From positions 1,912,441-1,976,440 of the forward strand of contig NW_004454282.1 of assembly GCF_000283155.1 (NCBI RefSeq): a stretch of DNA of 64,000 bases, read 5' to 3'. This DNA comes from Ceratotherium simum simum. Lineage: Eukaryota; Chordata; Mammalia; Perissodactyla; Rhinocerotidae. The number at the start of each line of letters is the position of its first letter. Positions within the stretch are counted from its first letter, which is position 1. This document shows positions 10,500 to 21,800 of the stretch, one piece after another. The position numbers were made by a program, and so were the translations under genes. Below the pieces are notes generated by a model, which was not told the DNA's origin, made no database searches, and saw only the letters and a list, made by a program, of their open reading frames with translations.

Positions 10500-10760
10500 G
10501 TTTGCTTTCCTTCCTTCATTCCTTCATGTCTATCCTTTCCTCGTTCCTTTCTTCATCTGTTCAACCGACTTCTCCTGAGAGCTTACTAAGTGCCTGGTAC
10601 TGTGGTGGGCACTGGGGATACAGCAGTTAAGACAGAGAGAGTCGCTACGCTCACGGAGCAGTGGAATGCTGCCAAACACAGGACAGCATGCTGGGCAGCA
10701 CAGTAGGTCTATAACTATAAAGGTTGGGAAACAGATCAAAATATTTGTCTGCAAGAAGAA
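10500..10760 (-). mobile_element. L2 LINE 3' end, antisense
   Basis: 'cttccttcattccttcat', 'agtgcctggtactgtggtgg', 'gcactggggatacagcagtt' and 'gctcacggagcagtggaatg' follow the antisense L2 3' end. Confidence 0.65.
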
Positions 10761-11029
10761 AGGCAAAATGAAGAGACGGGCTTAGAGAACCAACACACTG
10801 GGTTCGAATTTCATCCAGGAAGTTTGCCTGTGTAAAGGAAAAGAAAAATATTTTCCAGAATCATCTTCAAGGGCCACAGAAAGAACTATTGGAAAACTAT
10901 TGAAAATAGCATCAAGGCAAATCTCACTCCATCATCAAATAAAGCAGTTACCCACGCATGAACGGAAGAACAGACAAAATCTCTTTCAGGAGGCTTTTGT
11001 TTAAAATCAATTTGTGGGCTGTTAAAGTT

Positions 11030-11290
11030 TCCCTGTTGCTGACCAGATGGTCTGAAATCCTTAACCAGGCACTCAAAACCCTTCAATATTTAGCTTCATC
11101 TTACTTTTCCAAATTTACGTCTCTCTGTTCCTCTCAGGAACCCTCAATTAAAGCCAGATGGATCTATTCACTGAGTCCTGAAATGTTTGGGGGTTCCTTA
11201 CTTCTGTTCCTTTGTTTTTGTCCCAAATTCTTAGCAATTCTTCAAAACCTAATTTAAGTCTTTTTTATTACACATAGCATTGCTTGGTCA
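11030..11290 (+). mobile_element. L2 LINE fragment, sense
   Basis: 'ggcactcaaaacccttcaat', 'tttagcttcatcttactttt', 'gaaccctcaattaaagccag' and 'atggatctattcactgagtc' follow the L2 internal order (caaggccctccatag, ctcatctcccactactc, gaaccctctgctccagcc). Confidence 0.55.
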
Positions 11291-11454
11291 CCCCAACTTT
11301 TAAAGTATGCTCTCTTTCTCCTCAGAACTCATAAGGAAACTATTGAATATGATACTTTTTAGGCAATGACAATTTATTACTTTGCAGTTAGCAAATTTAT
11401 TAGGTATGTCTAAGTCAGAAGAGCAATGTGCCTTATACTCTGCTTTTCACTAGA

Positions 11455-11680
11455 AAAACATTTGTGTATACATTTACAGTTTATAAAGCATTTTGACAAA
11501 CCTTATCTCACTAAATTTAATCCTCACTACAATCCATTTAGCTAAGTATTTCCTTCACCTGTGTACAGAGGTGAAAACAGGCCCAGAAAAGGAATCCTAC
11601 TCACCTGAGATTGCACAGCTAGTAAGTTATAGCTGAGTTTAAGAGGAGGACTTTGACTCTAAGACGAGTGCTCTTTCTCC
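11455..11680 (-). mobile_element. MIR SINE, antisense
   Basis: 'taatcctcactacaatccat', 'aaaacaggcccagaaaagga', 'gagattgcacagctagtaag' and 'tgactctaagacgagtgctc' are the antisense MIR in order, almost full length. Confidence 0.75.
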
Positions 11681-12339
11681 GTAACAGCGAAAAGTTCTTT
11701 AACACAGGACCCTTGGTAAATATGCCTCTATGTATCCCAGAGAGCATTGATTACATAGTAGGTATTTAGTGGGTCTGTATGGAAGGACTGATTGATTTCT
11801 GATTAATGAATAAAATGAGGCCTCTTTCAAAATCAGCTTCTTCAGTAAGGCAAAAGAAGCGGGATGGGGATTCATCTTTTATAGTGCCATACATGGTAAT
11901 TTTTGGATTTAAAAAACAGCTACAAAAAGAATTGCCCGTGATTATGGCCGTAGTTGCTCCAAATACATCTGAGTCACCTAACCTTTGGATCTGCTTTTTC
12001 CTAATGGTTTCAGGCCAAACCATCTAATCCTTTATGGTATAACAGCTCCTCCATAAATGGAGACGGATCAGAACAGACTATTAATACCCAAGCAGATGCA
12101 GAAACCACCCAGATGGATAATTTCAATGTTAATACAAAAATATTTAAAAGAGCTACAGAATGTCACATAGAGGATTAGCAATACAAAAGAGATAGAAAGC
12201 ATTTATTTTTGGAAAAGTAATTTTTTCTGTGTATCACTTGTACATTTTAAATAGAGTTTCTACAGCTTACACATGAATTCTACTTTCTAGGCACGAGGTA
12301 GCTTGCATCGTATGTAAGTGCGCCTCTGGGTTATCCATG
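11681..12339. other. Unassigned sequence
   Basis: Two overlapping 73-85 codon frames on opposite strands (11766-12027) have no recognisable motif and are probably chance. No repeat was identified. Confidence 0.35.
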
Positions 12340-12470
12340 TTTAATCACGTTAGCTTCCATTTGCTAAATGTGTTCTCTGTCCTACGCGCTGTGAGGGGAC
12401 TTCTTTACTTCTCACAACAACCCTGCAAGCTACGTGTTATTAGGGTCATTGTATTGAGGAAGTGTGTGGG
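12340..12470 (-). mobile_element. MIR/L2-like fragment, antisense
   Basis: 'tgctaaatgtgttctctgtc', 'cttctcacaacaaccctgca' and 'agctacgtgttattag' follow the antisense MIR order (ctcacaacaaccctatgaggtag pieces). Confidence 0.55.
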
Positions 12471-12484
12471 TTTCCACAGCAAGC

Positions 12485-13179
12485 AATTCTGACACTAACT
12501 GTTTGGAGTTAGCGCACGCCCTACAGTTTACCGGCTCAATCCCACAAGATTGCCCCTCACTTCAGATGCCTATCATAAGTAGTGGGCTGCCAGGTTACTC
12601 ACTTCTGTCTGGCGTGGCTACAGCTGGGAGCTTCCCATGACCCCCTCCCTCAGGTTCAACATTTGCTACAGCAGCTCACAGAACTCAGGAAAATAGTTTA
12701 CTTACTACCACTGATTTATTACAAAGGATATTTTAAAGGATAAAAATGAGCAGCCAGATAAAGAATTACATATGGCGAGGTCTGGAAGGATCCCGAGTGC
12801 AGGAGCTTCTGGCCCCATAGAGTTGGCGTGCACCATCACCCTCCTGGTACGTGGATGTGTTCACCATCCTTGGAGCTCTCCATACCCCACACTTTGGGGA
12901 TTTTTATGGCGGCTTCATCACACAGGCACGGCCAGTTATTAATTCCATTTCCAGCCCTTCTCACCTCTCTGTAGAATGGGGGAGGTGAGGCTCAAAGTTC
13001 AAGCTTCTAATCATGGCGTAGTCTTTCTGGTGACCAACCCCCAACCAGAAGCCCAATAAGAGTCACCTCATTAGAACAAAAGATGCTCCTATCACCCAGG
13101 AAATTCCAAAGGATTTAGGAGCTCTGTGTCAGGAACAGGGGGCAGAGAGCAACATACATATATTTCTTATTATTTCACA
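12485..13179 (-). mobile_element. Ancient endogenous retrovirus-type LTR
   Basis: A coherent, about 700-bp repeat recognised by 'gctacagctgggagcttccc', 'cagctcacagaactcaggaa', 'ggaaattccaaaggatttag' and 'gagctctgtgtcaggaacag'. In the minus orientation it begins TGTGAAATAATAAG at 13179, as expected for an LTR 5' end, and holds an AATAAA-like signal near 12716-12722. It is a solitary LTR with no internal viral genes seen. Subfamily not assigned. Confidence 0.6.
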
Positions 13180-14939
13180 GAAGGAAGAACCCCCTCAAAC
13201 TGACTACAAATTGGTAGAAGATTGTAACAGAGATTATATAATTACAGTATGGTTAAGGGGATAATTTTTTTTTAATTTGGAGAAACTTAAATTATATTCA
13301 AGGGAAGATTGACATAATAGCTAAACTGGAAAAATTAATATGAACTCAGTTTCCTAAAACGAAATATATTTTTTCAGTTTTTCTTTAAAAATGACCCAAC
13401 AGCACCAGCAGCACTTTGACCCCATCATCTCTTTATGTGGATCTCTAGGGCCCAGATGCTAGCTTCTAATATGTTTCTCCTAAAAAGAAACCTGGGATTC
13501 TCAGAAGGTAACTGATCCCCCGCCTTGGAACTGAGTAATATCAGGAGAGCCTGGAACATCCAAATTTTGCTAAAGAACAAGGGTGCTCTTGAGGACATCA
13601 AGCTGGACATCTTGGCCAGCTTAAAGAAACACATACTGACCAAGTTAAAGCAATTTAAGCTTCAAAAAGAGAAAAATAATTATGGCTAAAGGAAACAAGT
13701 TTGAGTCTGTGAAAAGCCGTGATTCCATCCTGATAACAAATGAGGAAAGTTAACACAAAGTGAAATAAAAGGTAATTATAATGCAAAAAGCAGAGTGACT
13801 ATAAATACATATACTTGCTTTTTAATTGGTTATAATAATTAAAAGAGATTATATGTAGGTGTGTTGTTTCTTCTATTTATTCTTCTGTACATCTGCTCAT
13901 AAGGTATAGATATGTACTTGCTGTCTAAGTACAGAAGGGTAGATAAAGGAATTATGAGTCAGCCAAGTAGTTCCAAGAAACTTTGGAACTAAATCCCCAA
14001 ATAGGAAAGACTGATTATGATCACAAGTAACAACCAGGTAGAATGAGGTTCAATCAGTGGTCACACTCAACGACCGACTAGAAAGAGCGTTCAACAGAGA
14101 ATTTTGAGATGATTGGTTAGCCAAATGTCCTCCGAGAGCTAGATGGCCCTACTGACTATAATAAAATACTAATGAGGTATAGATAAGTTTCTAATAATAC
14201 TTATAGGACAGGACTATGTATAAGCATCGGCAGGATAATTGATGATATAGTGCTGGCCATGCAAGACTTAAAGAATGCCTCATTCTGGGGGAAAAAAACA
14301 AGTTGCAAATATGTAAAACTGTGGGAAAGGCACAGGATTAAAACCATGCAACTAACATAAGAAATAAAGTATAGTTTTATAAGGGACCTTGTCAAATGGT
14401 CAGTGGCTCAGGTTCGAATCAATTTGGGACAAGCATCAATCCCATTCGAGGTGGGGTTGTTTTGTTTTCTTGGGTTTTTTTTTTCCGAACTAGTAAAGAC
14501 CTTGTAATCTTGGGAAGATGTCAATATAAACTCTACTATAATTTCTAAATTAAATTAAAACAAATAGTGTTGTAACCCTACAAAGGTATTTAAGAATATA
14601 CATAGAAATAATAAAGAAATAAATCAGAGCATTGATAATTTAGAATAGTTTAAATGTAATTACAGGAATAAGCTTAGTAAACATTGTAATTATAGTATTT
14701 TGTCTACTCTTTAAGGTAGTTACAGTGATCAAAAGTTTCAGTCACATTAAAATTTTAATTTTAATTTGCACTTTCTATGAGAGTTTATTTAATTGCATTT
14801 GCAATAAATTTTAAATGTTCAATTCGATGTTTCAAGTTTTGTCTATTAAGTATGTAAATTTGATAAATTGAGCATATTATGAACTTTATATAGAAGTTTA
14901 TGTTTCTCTCTGTCACATAAGCCCTCAGGAAATCAAGAA
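13180..14939. other. Unassigned AT-rich sequence with one odd patch
   Basis: Mostly AT-rich. The patch at 13390-13640 is denser and contains a 72-codon minus-strand frame (13425-13643). It may be a decayed repeat or retropseudogene, but I cannot match it to a family. Low-complexity AATTTTAATTTT occurs near 14750-14766. Confidence 0.35.
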
Positions 14940-15045
14940 TCTTGTCAATAGAAACAATCTCAGAGAAGTTAAGTAACTTGTCCAAGGTCACATTGCAAAC
15001 TTAGATTCAAATGAATCTAAAGCTTGTGTTTATATCTATTGCACA
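14940..15045 (-). mobile_element. MIR SINE fragment, antisense
   Basis: 'agagaagttaagtaacttgt' and 'ccaaggtcacattgcaaact' are the antisense MIR core. Confidence 0.65.
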
Positions 15046-15248
15046 CCCAACTCTTTGTGAACATTTTTTGTAATAGCATTTCTCACAGTATTTAGGGAAG
15101 TTTTTTTTCACTTGACAGTAAATGATTTGGGGTTGTATAGACGCAACTGTCTAAACAGGCTGCCCATGGGGTGAATTCAGCCATTAGAACTATTGGTTTG
15201 GACCACATAATTTTTTAATAAAAATGAAAGAATTAGTTAATAATATTT

Positions 15249-15250
<2 letters not shown>

Positions 15251-15283
<33 letters not shown>

Positions 15284-15338
15284 TTTTTTTGTGAGGAGAT
15301 CAGCCCTGAGCTAACATCCATGCTAATCCTCCTCTTTT
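15251..15338. repeat. 88-bp direct repeat, left copy beside the gap
   Basis: Forty bases of (ATTT)n ending in T7, then 48 bases from 'gtgaggagatcagccctgag' to 'cctctttt'. By my base-by-base reading it is identical to 15439-15526. Confidence 0.95.
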
Positions 15339-15438
15339 NNNNNNNNNNNNNNNNNNNNNNNNNNNNNNNNNNNNNNNNNNNNNNNNNNNNNNNNNNNNNN
15401 NNNNNNNNNNNNNNNNNNNNNNNNNNNNNNNNNNNNNN
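15339..15438. other. Assembly gap, exactly 100 N
   Basis: A run of exactly 100 Ns, the conventional placeholder for a gap of unknown size. It is not biological sequence. Confidence 0.99.
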
Positions 15439-15440
15439 AT

Positions 15441-15471
<31 letters not shown>

Positions 15472-15526
15472 TTTTTTTGTGAGGAGATCAGCCCTGAGCT
15501 AACATCCATGCTAATCCTCCTCTTTT
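15439..15526. repeat. 88-bp direct repeat, right copy beside the gap
   Basis: Identical to 15251-15338, including the same number of ATTT units. This is what unmerged overlapping contig ends look like. Confidence 0.95.
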
Positions 15527-15784
15527 TCCCGAGGAAGACCGGCTCTGAGCTAACATCTATTACCAATCCTCCTCCTTTTTTTTTTTTGCCCCCAAAGCCC
15601 CAGTAGATAGCTGCATGTCATAGCTGCACATAGTTCTAGTTGCTGTATGTGGGACGCAGCCTCAGCATGGCCGGAGAAGCGGTGCGTTGGTGCGCGCCCG
15701 GGATCCAAACCCGGGCCACCAGCAGCAGAGCACGTGCACTTAACCGCTAAGCCACGGGGCCGGCCCTAGTTAATAATATTTTTA

Positions 15785-16040
15785 AATAGAAGAATTTCCC
15801 ATAGAAATGTAGATGTCTAGCTTCTCTTGAAAAATTGGCAGATCCGGCAATACTGGGCTCTCATGTGACAAAACAGGAACTTAGTGATGGCTGCCCCTGG
15901 AAGAGGCCCTAATGTCCAATTTGCCACTGTCCCTAACCAGCCAGCTTCACTAGTTTACGTAACCTGTCTGGCCTCCATGTGCACTGCAGACTTGATGTAC
16001 TGGAACCAACTGGGCAAAGCCCCTCAAGTTACTGCATGGT
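15785..16040 (+). mobile_element. Unnamed interspersed repeat, copy A
   Basis: 'gatgtctagcttctcttgaa', 'gcagatccggcaatactggg', 'ggctgcccctggaagaggcc' and 'tccaatttgccactgtccct' recur in the same order at 32240-32480 with about the same spacing. I do not recall the family name. Strand is arbitrary. Confidence 0.55.
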
Positions 16041-16306
16041 TGTAGAAGCCATCGTCAAACAAAGGGGAATTTTGATAGTACCAGGCACAACATAGAGATG
16101 GAACCTGTTTCAAGACCTCAAGGACCATATTTCTCCAGTTCTAAGCTGCAGACTCTAGAATGATGATGTAACCAAGCAATAAGTTCTCCTGACATGGCAT
16201 TGGACATGGAGCTCTAAATACAATTAGACATTGAACAAAGAAGAAAGAGCCAGCAAAGGACCCTGAAAAAGAGCAGCCAAAAAAGTTGGATGAAACCAGA
16301 AGAGTT

Positions 16307-16355
16307 CATCCATCCATCCATCCATCCATCCATCCATCCATCCATCCATCCATCT
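16307..16355. repeat. (CATC)n microsatellite
   Basis: About twelve tandem CATC units. The HPSI/WMDG-type reading frames over it on both strands are simple-repeat artefacts. Confidence 0.97.
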
Positions 16356-16680
16356 ATTCATGCATTCACAAAGGTGCTCTGCCAGATACATGGGTATCTT
16401 ATAACTCTTTCCTGAATTCATCATCCATTCACCAAGTGGTTTTGAGCACCCCTTTGTTTCAGGCACTGTGGAATATGCACTGGTTAGATAGCAGTGAACA
16501 AAATATGTAGGATCCCATCCATCACCTATCAGACCCTAAATGGATAATCATACAATAATTACAACTATGGTAAATGTTATAAAGAAAAAAGTAAGGGGTA
16601 CTGTGAAAGCATATACCAGGGGTTTTCTACCCTAATTTACGGATTCAAAGCAGGTTTCCCTGAGGACATGATATTAATTA
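16356..16680 (-). mobile_element. L2 LINE 3' end, antisense
   Basis: 'caggcactgtggaatatgca', 'gatagcagtgaacaaaatat', 'catacaataattacaactat' and 'caggtttccctgaggacatg' follow antisense L2 order. The (CATC)n grew from its terminal (TTCA)n. Confidence 0.6.
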
Positions 16681-16764
16681 ATTAGGGCCCACAGGCCACT
16701 GACCATCCCTTTCCCAACCCTGGTCTCTTTCACTGTATGTTCACTCGCCAACTGAAAAAAAATA

Positions 16765-17010
16765 AGAGTCGTTAATATAAACTAAGGATTTATCATGCGC
16801 TCAGCTTTGTGGTGAGCGCTTTAACAGATCAACTTTTTAACCCTCGCACTAATTCTATTTTAAGCCTGATGCTTTTATTGTCCCCATTATGTAGATGAGG
16901 AAGCCAGCAGAAGCATAGAGGAATCAAGTACTTGCCCAAAGCTGGAAAACTAAAGTCAAAACTCAAATCTAGATCTGCCTTTCTTGAGTGGCCACACCCT
17001 TAGCCTTTGA
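16765..17010 (-). mobile_element. MIR SINE, antisense, near full length
   Basis: 'ggatttatcatgcgctcagc', 'tttaaccctcgcactaattc', 'ccccattatgtagatgagga' and 'tagatctgcctttcttgagt' follow the antisense MIR. Confidence 0.7.
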
Positions 17011-18489
17011 CTTTCTTATAAAGGAGCCATACCTTTTCTGAAGAAGTCAATCTCAAACAGCTGCATATTAAATACACACACACACACCAGAGCAGCTTTT
17101 CCCAAAAGAATAAATGTCAATACAGCTTAACCCACTTTTATAGAAAAGAGTTGATCCAGGAACAACAAGAATATTCTTCCTGTAATGCCTTTTTATTAAG
17201 GACAAATATATGAGTTAGAAGACACGGTGCAGTATCCAATCTCAGACAGCAATTTTCAAGGATTGAGTATCTCCACTTTATGTTGCAAAATAATGAACAC
17301 ATGGACGCCCCAGAATGCTTATCCAACATAGTTTGCCATGTTAGCATTTAAAATAGTTGAGCATGTGCTGAGAGATACAAAGAAATGTAACTATACAGAT
17401 GATTTCTTCCCTATTTAGCTCAACTTTGATCATTCACTGTTAAGTCAACACTTTAAAGTAAAAGGAGTCAACGGGAATTTAGATCTTTCCGAAGAAGTTG
17501 CACCGCAAAAGCTCACTGTGGGGAGGTGAGAAGAGTAAGCAAAGGAGCCTCTAGTGGTGCTAAAGGAAAAGCTAAAAGGCTGATTCCCTCGGCTGAAAAA
17601 ACTCTCTCAGAATGAGTCATTTCCATATACAAAGAAGGTCATTTTTTATGCAGTTGCATTATGAAAGAAGGAGAAAGCTTCTCTCCTTATGCAAGCACAG
17701 GGAAGATCATCCCCTAGATTAACATTAGAAGCATAAAAATATTTTCTTCCCAGATTTCCCTCCAGTGTCAAGCTCTTATGGCCTTTCTTAACGCTTCAAC
17801 ACTCACACCTTTGTAAATATTGATACATGGGAAATTTTGTAATGCAGCTTGAATCCCAATCCTTAAACACCCTGCAATGCACAGGGAGCAGCCAAGCCCA
17901 GAAATGCCTCAGGAAACCCTGGAAAATTTTTTTCTCTCTCCTCCAAGGACAACGAAACCTCACTGAAGCTTGAGTTTCCTCTACATCTTTCAGAGTTGGG
18001 AAATCTGGACCTATTAACATGAGATAGCACGTACACACTTTGCCTAAATTTGATGAACATTTGAAAGGTTTTACAAAAAGCTGAAGCAATGCAATAGAAC
18101 AGGGTTTTGTTTGTTTGTTTTGTGAGTTTTGTGGGGGGTTTTGCCTATTGAGAGGGTGGAGGAGAAAGAAACATCAAATGTTTTCAAGTGCTATGATGCT
18201 GTGTGACAAATTAGAGCACTATTTCTGAAGTATATTTAATTACAAATTGGTTTGAGCTTTCAAAAGGACAAAACTTGTAGATAGATGTGTCCTGAATATG
18301 AAACCTTACTATATTAATGATGTATTAAATCATTTTTATAAAACAAAAATCCCACTACTTCTAGAGTACAAAAAAAAATGTCCACAGCTTTTCATATATA
18401 CTATGTGAAGGAAAGGGGTTTTTGCTAAATTTCAAATACCAACGAGTTCAAGGGAATAGGATCACCTGACTAAGCCTCATGAGGGTCTC
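17011..18489. other. Unassigned sequence
   Basis: Contains a (CA)n of about 14 bp at 17075-17089 and a (TTTG)n tract near 18103-18125. Frames at 17796-18089 on the minus strand carry no domain that I recognise. No gene is supported. Confidence 0.35.
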
Positions 18490-18720
18490 GGTTTCATTCA
18501 TTCATCCCACAAATATTTACTGAGGGCCCATCAGGGCCAGACATTCTTCTAGGCACTGAGGATGCAGCTGTGAATGAAACAAAGTCTCTCTTCTCCTAGG
18601 GCAGATGTTCTATTATGGGGAAACATTATAAACAGAGGGCAAATAAATATGCAATAAAATGTCAAGGAGGAATATGATCTGTGAAGATGAGTACAACAAC
18701 AAAAGAGGGGGTAAGTGAAG
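18490..18720 (-). mobile_element. L2 LINE 3' end, antisense
   Basis: 'ttcattcattcatcccacaa', 'atatttactgagggcccatc', 'aggcactgaggatgcagctg' and 'gcaaataaatatgcaataaa' match the antisense L2 terminus. Confidence 0.75.
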
Positions 18721-18989
18721 GAAAGCCTTATGAAAATGGTCTGCCAATTTCTTACCTCCTGCCATCATCCCCCAGGAAGAGAGTGGTGAAACTGAGAAAG
18801 AGATCTGGGTTAGGAGCCAGGACACATGGGCTCTAGTTACACCCTTCTCAACAAGGGCTCATCTTTGTTGGAGACAATTATATTCAAGATCTCAGGCAAG
18901 TCTGGGAAAATGAGAGGGCCTGAGAAAGTAAGAAACTGGAAAGACATTCTTTGACACTGTTTGTTGAAGGCTAGGTCTGTTGCTTTACT

Positions 18990-19225
18990 GGAAGACAGGA
19001 AAGAACATAGGCAATGGAAGGAGAAAGACCTAGTTCAGTCTCTTCTTAGCTGTGTGACCTCTGTCAAGTTGCTTCATCACTCTAAGCCAGTATCCTCATC
19101 CATCACATAGAGTTATAGATACCTACCTCAGAAGGTTTCCATGAGGATTAAATGGGATCAGGCATGCAAAATTAGCTCAATACTTGGCTCATGGTAACCA
19201 CTCAATAAATGGGATATGCTGTTAT
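18990..19225 (+). mobile_element. MIR SINE, sense, near full length
   Basis: 'ttagctgtgtgacctctgtc', 'aagttgcttcatcactctaa', 'gaggattaaatgggatcagg' and 'ggtaaccactcaataaatgg' follow the MIR consensus in order. Confidence 0.85.
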
Positions 19226-21559
19226 TACAGTAGATAACAAATAACACAACAACTAACGCCTTCAAAACAGATCCAACAAGCCTTTTTTATTTTCTCAAGA
19301 TGCCACTTCTTTTTTCCAGGTGAAATAATCTGATTATTGTAAATTGCTTTCTTTAGGCTGGTAAATGGTACCTGTCATGTTATAGATTGGTCCACTAAAT
19401 ATTTTCATTTTTAAAATAATAGAACCTATTTGCAGTTATTCAGATAAGCAGAAAGAAAACAATCACCAAAAACTAATGCTAGTCATTTAGTTACTGCGTC
19501 TTGGATTCACATGCAGACATCAGCCATGGAGAGAAAGGAGCCCTGGTACTAAGTGGGTGTGTTTGTATGTGTCAGACTGATTGCATCCTAAATACAAATA
19601 TAAAAATAAACTATAACTTTGACTCTTTTGTGGATTATTATTACCCAGAGCTTTCTGCTAGAGCTGACAGAGATATTTAAGTGTTGACTTGAAATATATT
19701 TCTGTCATTTATATAACCTGCTCAGAAACAAAAAAGAAAGAAATAGAGAAACATTTTTAAAGCTTTTCAAGAAAACAACGTGCAGCAAAGAGAAGATTAG
19801 CCATTTGGTAACTGAAGGCAGCCAGAGGAAAGTTTATGCCAGGAATGTAGACAGAATATGACAGGGACATGGTGTATTGGGATAGAAGGAGTTCCCAAGA
19901 AGTATCTCTTACATTTGATCCATGAAGCAACAGGTGTTCCTGGAAATAGGATCCTGTGTTTGGTTCGAGCCATGTCCTCTGTCAAAATGGGGACAAAGGA
20001 TTGGAAAAATCACCACCACATTGACAATTCCCATTAACTTCTGACATGGAATAACATGCTCTTATCTACCAGCAACTGCTGCCTAGTCTGCAACCCACCT
20101 CTTATCTTCATTTGCATGCTGTAGAATTACCCCAGCCTCTGAAAATGCACCAAGAGCAAATATTGCTGCAACCTGAACCTCTTTGGTGATTAAGACCCTC
20201 CTGAGGCCCAGAGAGGGGGGTTGCAGATAAAGGTTTATCTTGACGAGCACATATCACACTGTCTGGGCTTTTTAATCCAGGCCAGTAATTATTCCTCTTT
20301 GTTCCAAAAATTCACAGGGATTGAATATCGGTCAAACCAAGAGAGGAGGGGAAAGCGGAGTAGAGGGAGGAAGAAGTTTGTTGCCAAATGCCCGTGGCCA
20401 CCCTGCTGTCTCAGTCAGCAATGCAAGTGTGTTTGGGACAGAAGTGACATCCTTCTTTCACCTGTAAGAAGCCTCTAAAGAAGGAATAGCCAGTACAGGA
20501 CATTGCCCAATCCCTCAATTAGGACAGACATCCCAAATCAGTGAGGCCTCTTTCGCTTGGGTGTCCATAAACAACCAATCTCAACCCAGTAGTCCAGCAG
20601 TCACTTCCAACTGATCCAAATGGGCACTAGAGAAGAAATGTGCTTCATATGTTTTAAATAAGGGCACGGTTAATCGCCAGGCACTCTTTCCCCTATGGGG
20701 GATGAAATCCTAAAACAAGCTTAAGCTTAGGAATCTTAAACACCATTCCTGGCTAGATTTTGACTCACATGACATCATTTTAGAAACCACATGGTCTATA
20801 AAGGAAAATGTTATTACAAAGTAGCAGATGTGAAGCCTTGAAATATCAAGTGGATTTAGAGAAAAACTGTACTCTTAAATGGCAACAGGTGGACTTCACT
20901 TTTCATACTCATTTTAACAGAGAAGATCACAAAAGAGAACACATTTTCTCTGTCAAGGTGATGATGGATAACCAGGCAGGAGGTGAAAATATAATATTAC
21001 AAGTCAAAACATTTGAAAAGGTTAAAAAAAATTTGTTTTCCATGATCCTCAGTGGTTTTCAATCCTTTTGTGGGAGAAGGGTACATGAGCATGCATTATG
21101 TCACTTCAACTACGATTTCTCCTTTCAAGTAGAAAAAAATGGGCTTTGCAGTGAAGGCTCAACTTGCATTTCATGAGCAAAGCAAATGGAGATGGTAGAG
21201 AATGAATGACAATGAAATGCTTAGGTGACAAATACTGCATGTGTCTTCTCTATAGTCTAATCCCACTGTCTGAGGAAAGTTGAGTTTATCCACATTTCAA
21301 TAGATTCACAGGTGATCTCCTACTTGGCAGAAAATTAAGCCTTGCATTCAGAAGGGGCTCATTGTGAAGCCGATGTCATTTGGTTTTGTGCACAAGCCAT
21401 TGTCTTGCAGCTCTTTATTGGCTGTGTTTTCAGTTATTCAAATCTAGCCATTTTGCATAAGCAAACAATTTTCTCAGTAAACAATATGATGAACTAATGT
21501 CTTGTGCTACCAAATTAGAGAACTTCAAGATGGAGAAACTCTACCGAGGCATCTAACCC
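19226..21559. other. Repeat-poor unassigned block
   Basis: About 2.3 kb with no repeat family that I can recognise. It holds an ATG-started 122-codon frame at 20808-21176 and an 85-codon frame at 20221-20478. Neither shows a domain, signal peptide or low-complexity bias, and lengths like these occur by chance in 64 kb. I do not call a gene. Confidence 0.4.
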
Positions 21560-21800
21560 ATCATCCTACCAAAGCAGTGGTCTTGCTTGGCAAGTATTTT
21601 CTAGTGCTTTGCTTAGTCTAGTTTTAAATATATCAAGCAAGGAGCCTTCCACTGCCTAAGACGTCTCATTGTTCAAGAAGCTTCCTTTCTTCCCTTTAAA
21701 TGTATATTGGACTGTGTTCATCCCATTATTTCCTTTTACTGCTTCTCACCAGCACTCATTTTGTCCCCAACAAAAGTAGGTACGGAGAGAGGGAGAAAAA
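21560..21800 (-). mobile_element. L3/CR1-type LINE 3' end, antisense
   Basis: 'gtctagttttaaatatatca', 'gagccttccactgcctaaga', 'tctcattgttcaagaagctt' and 'ttcatcccattatttccttt' follow the antisense 3' end of CR1-superfamily LINEs (gggcctccaccacctccctagg, attccattgtttaa pieces). Confidence 0.6.

Larger units (their letters stand above)
15234..15784 (-). mobile_element. ERE1-type SINE, antisense, broken by an assembly gap
   Basis: The body at 15252-15766 reads in reverse: (ATTT)n tail, 'gagctaacatccatgctaat', 'gctgtatgtgggacgcagcc', 'gggatccaaacccggg', 'taaccgctaagccacggggc' and 'cggccc'. A perfect 18-bp TSD (tagttaataatattttta) lies at 15234-15251 and 15767-15784. The element is far longer than other EREs because it contains 100 Ns and a duplicated 88-bp segment. 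Removing the Ns and one copy would give about 327 bp, close to the 355-bp ERE at 38597. Confidence 0.95.

Noticed and set aside
15224..15502. Frame running through the N gap with repeated Ile-Tyr-Leu-Phe
   Set aside because: It is a translation of (ATTT)n and Ns inside an ERE, not a protein.
15251..15526. A genuine tandem duplication within the ERE
   Set aside because: The exact 100-N spacer and exact identity of both copies fit unmerged contig ends better. Long reads would settle it.
16224..16510. Frames with HPSI and WMDG repeats on both strands
   Set aside because: They translate the (CATC)n microsatellite.
20808..21176. ATG-started 122-codon frame in a repeat-poor block
   Set aside because: Length is within chance for 64 kb. 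No recognised domain, no visible promoter or exon structure. Conservation would be needed to revive it.
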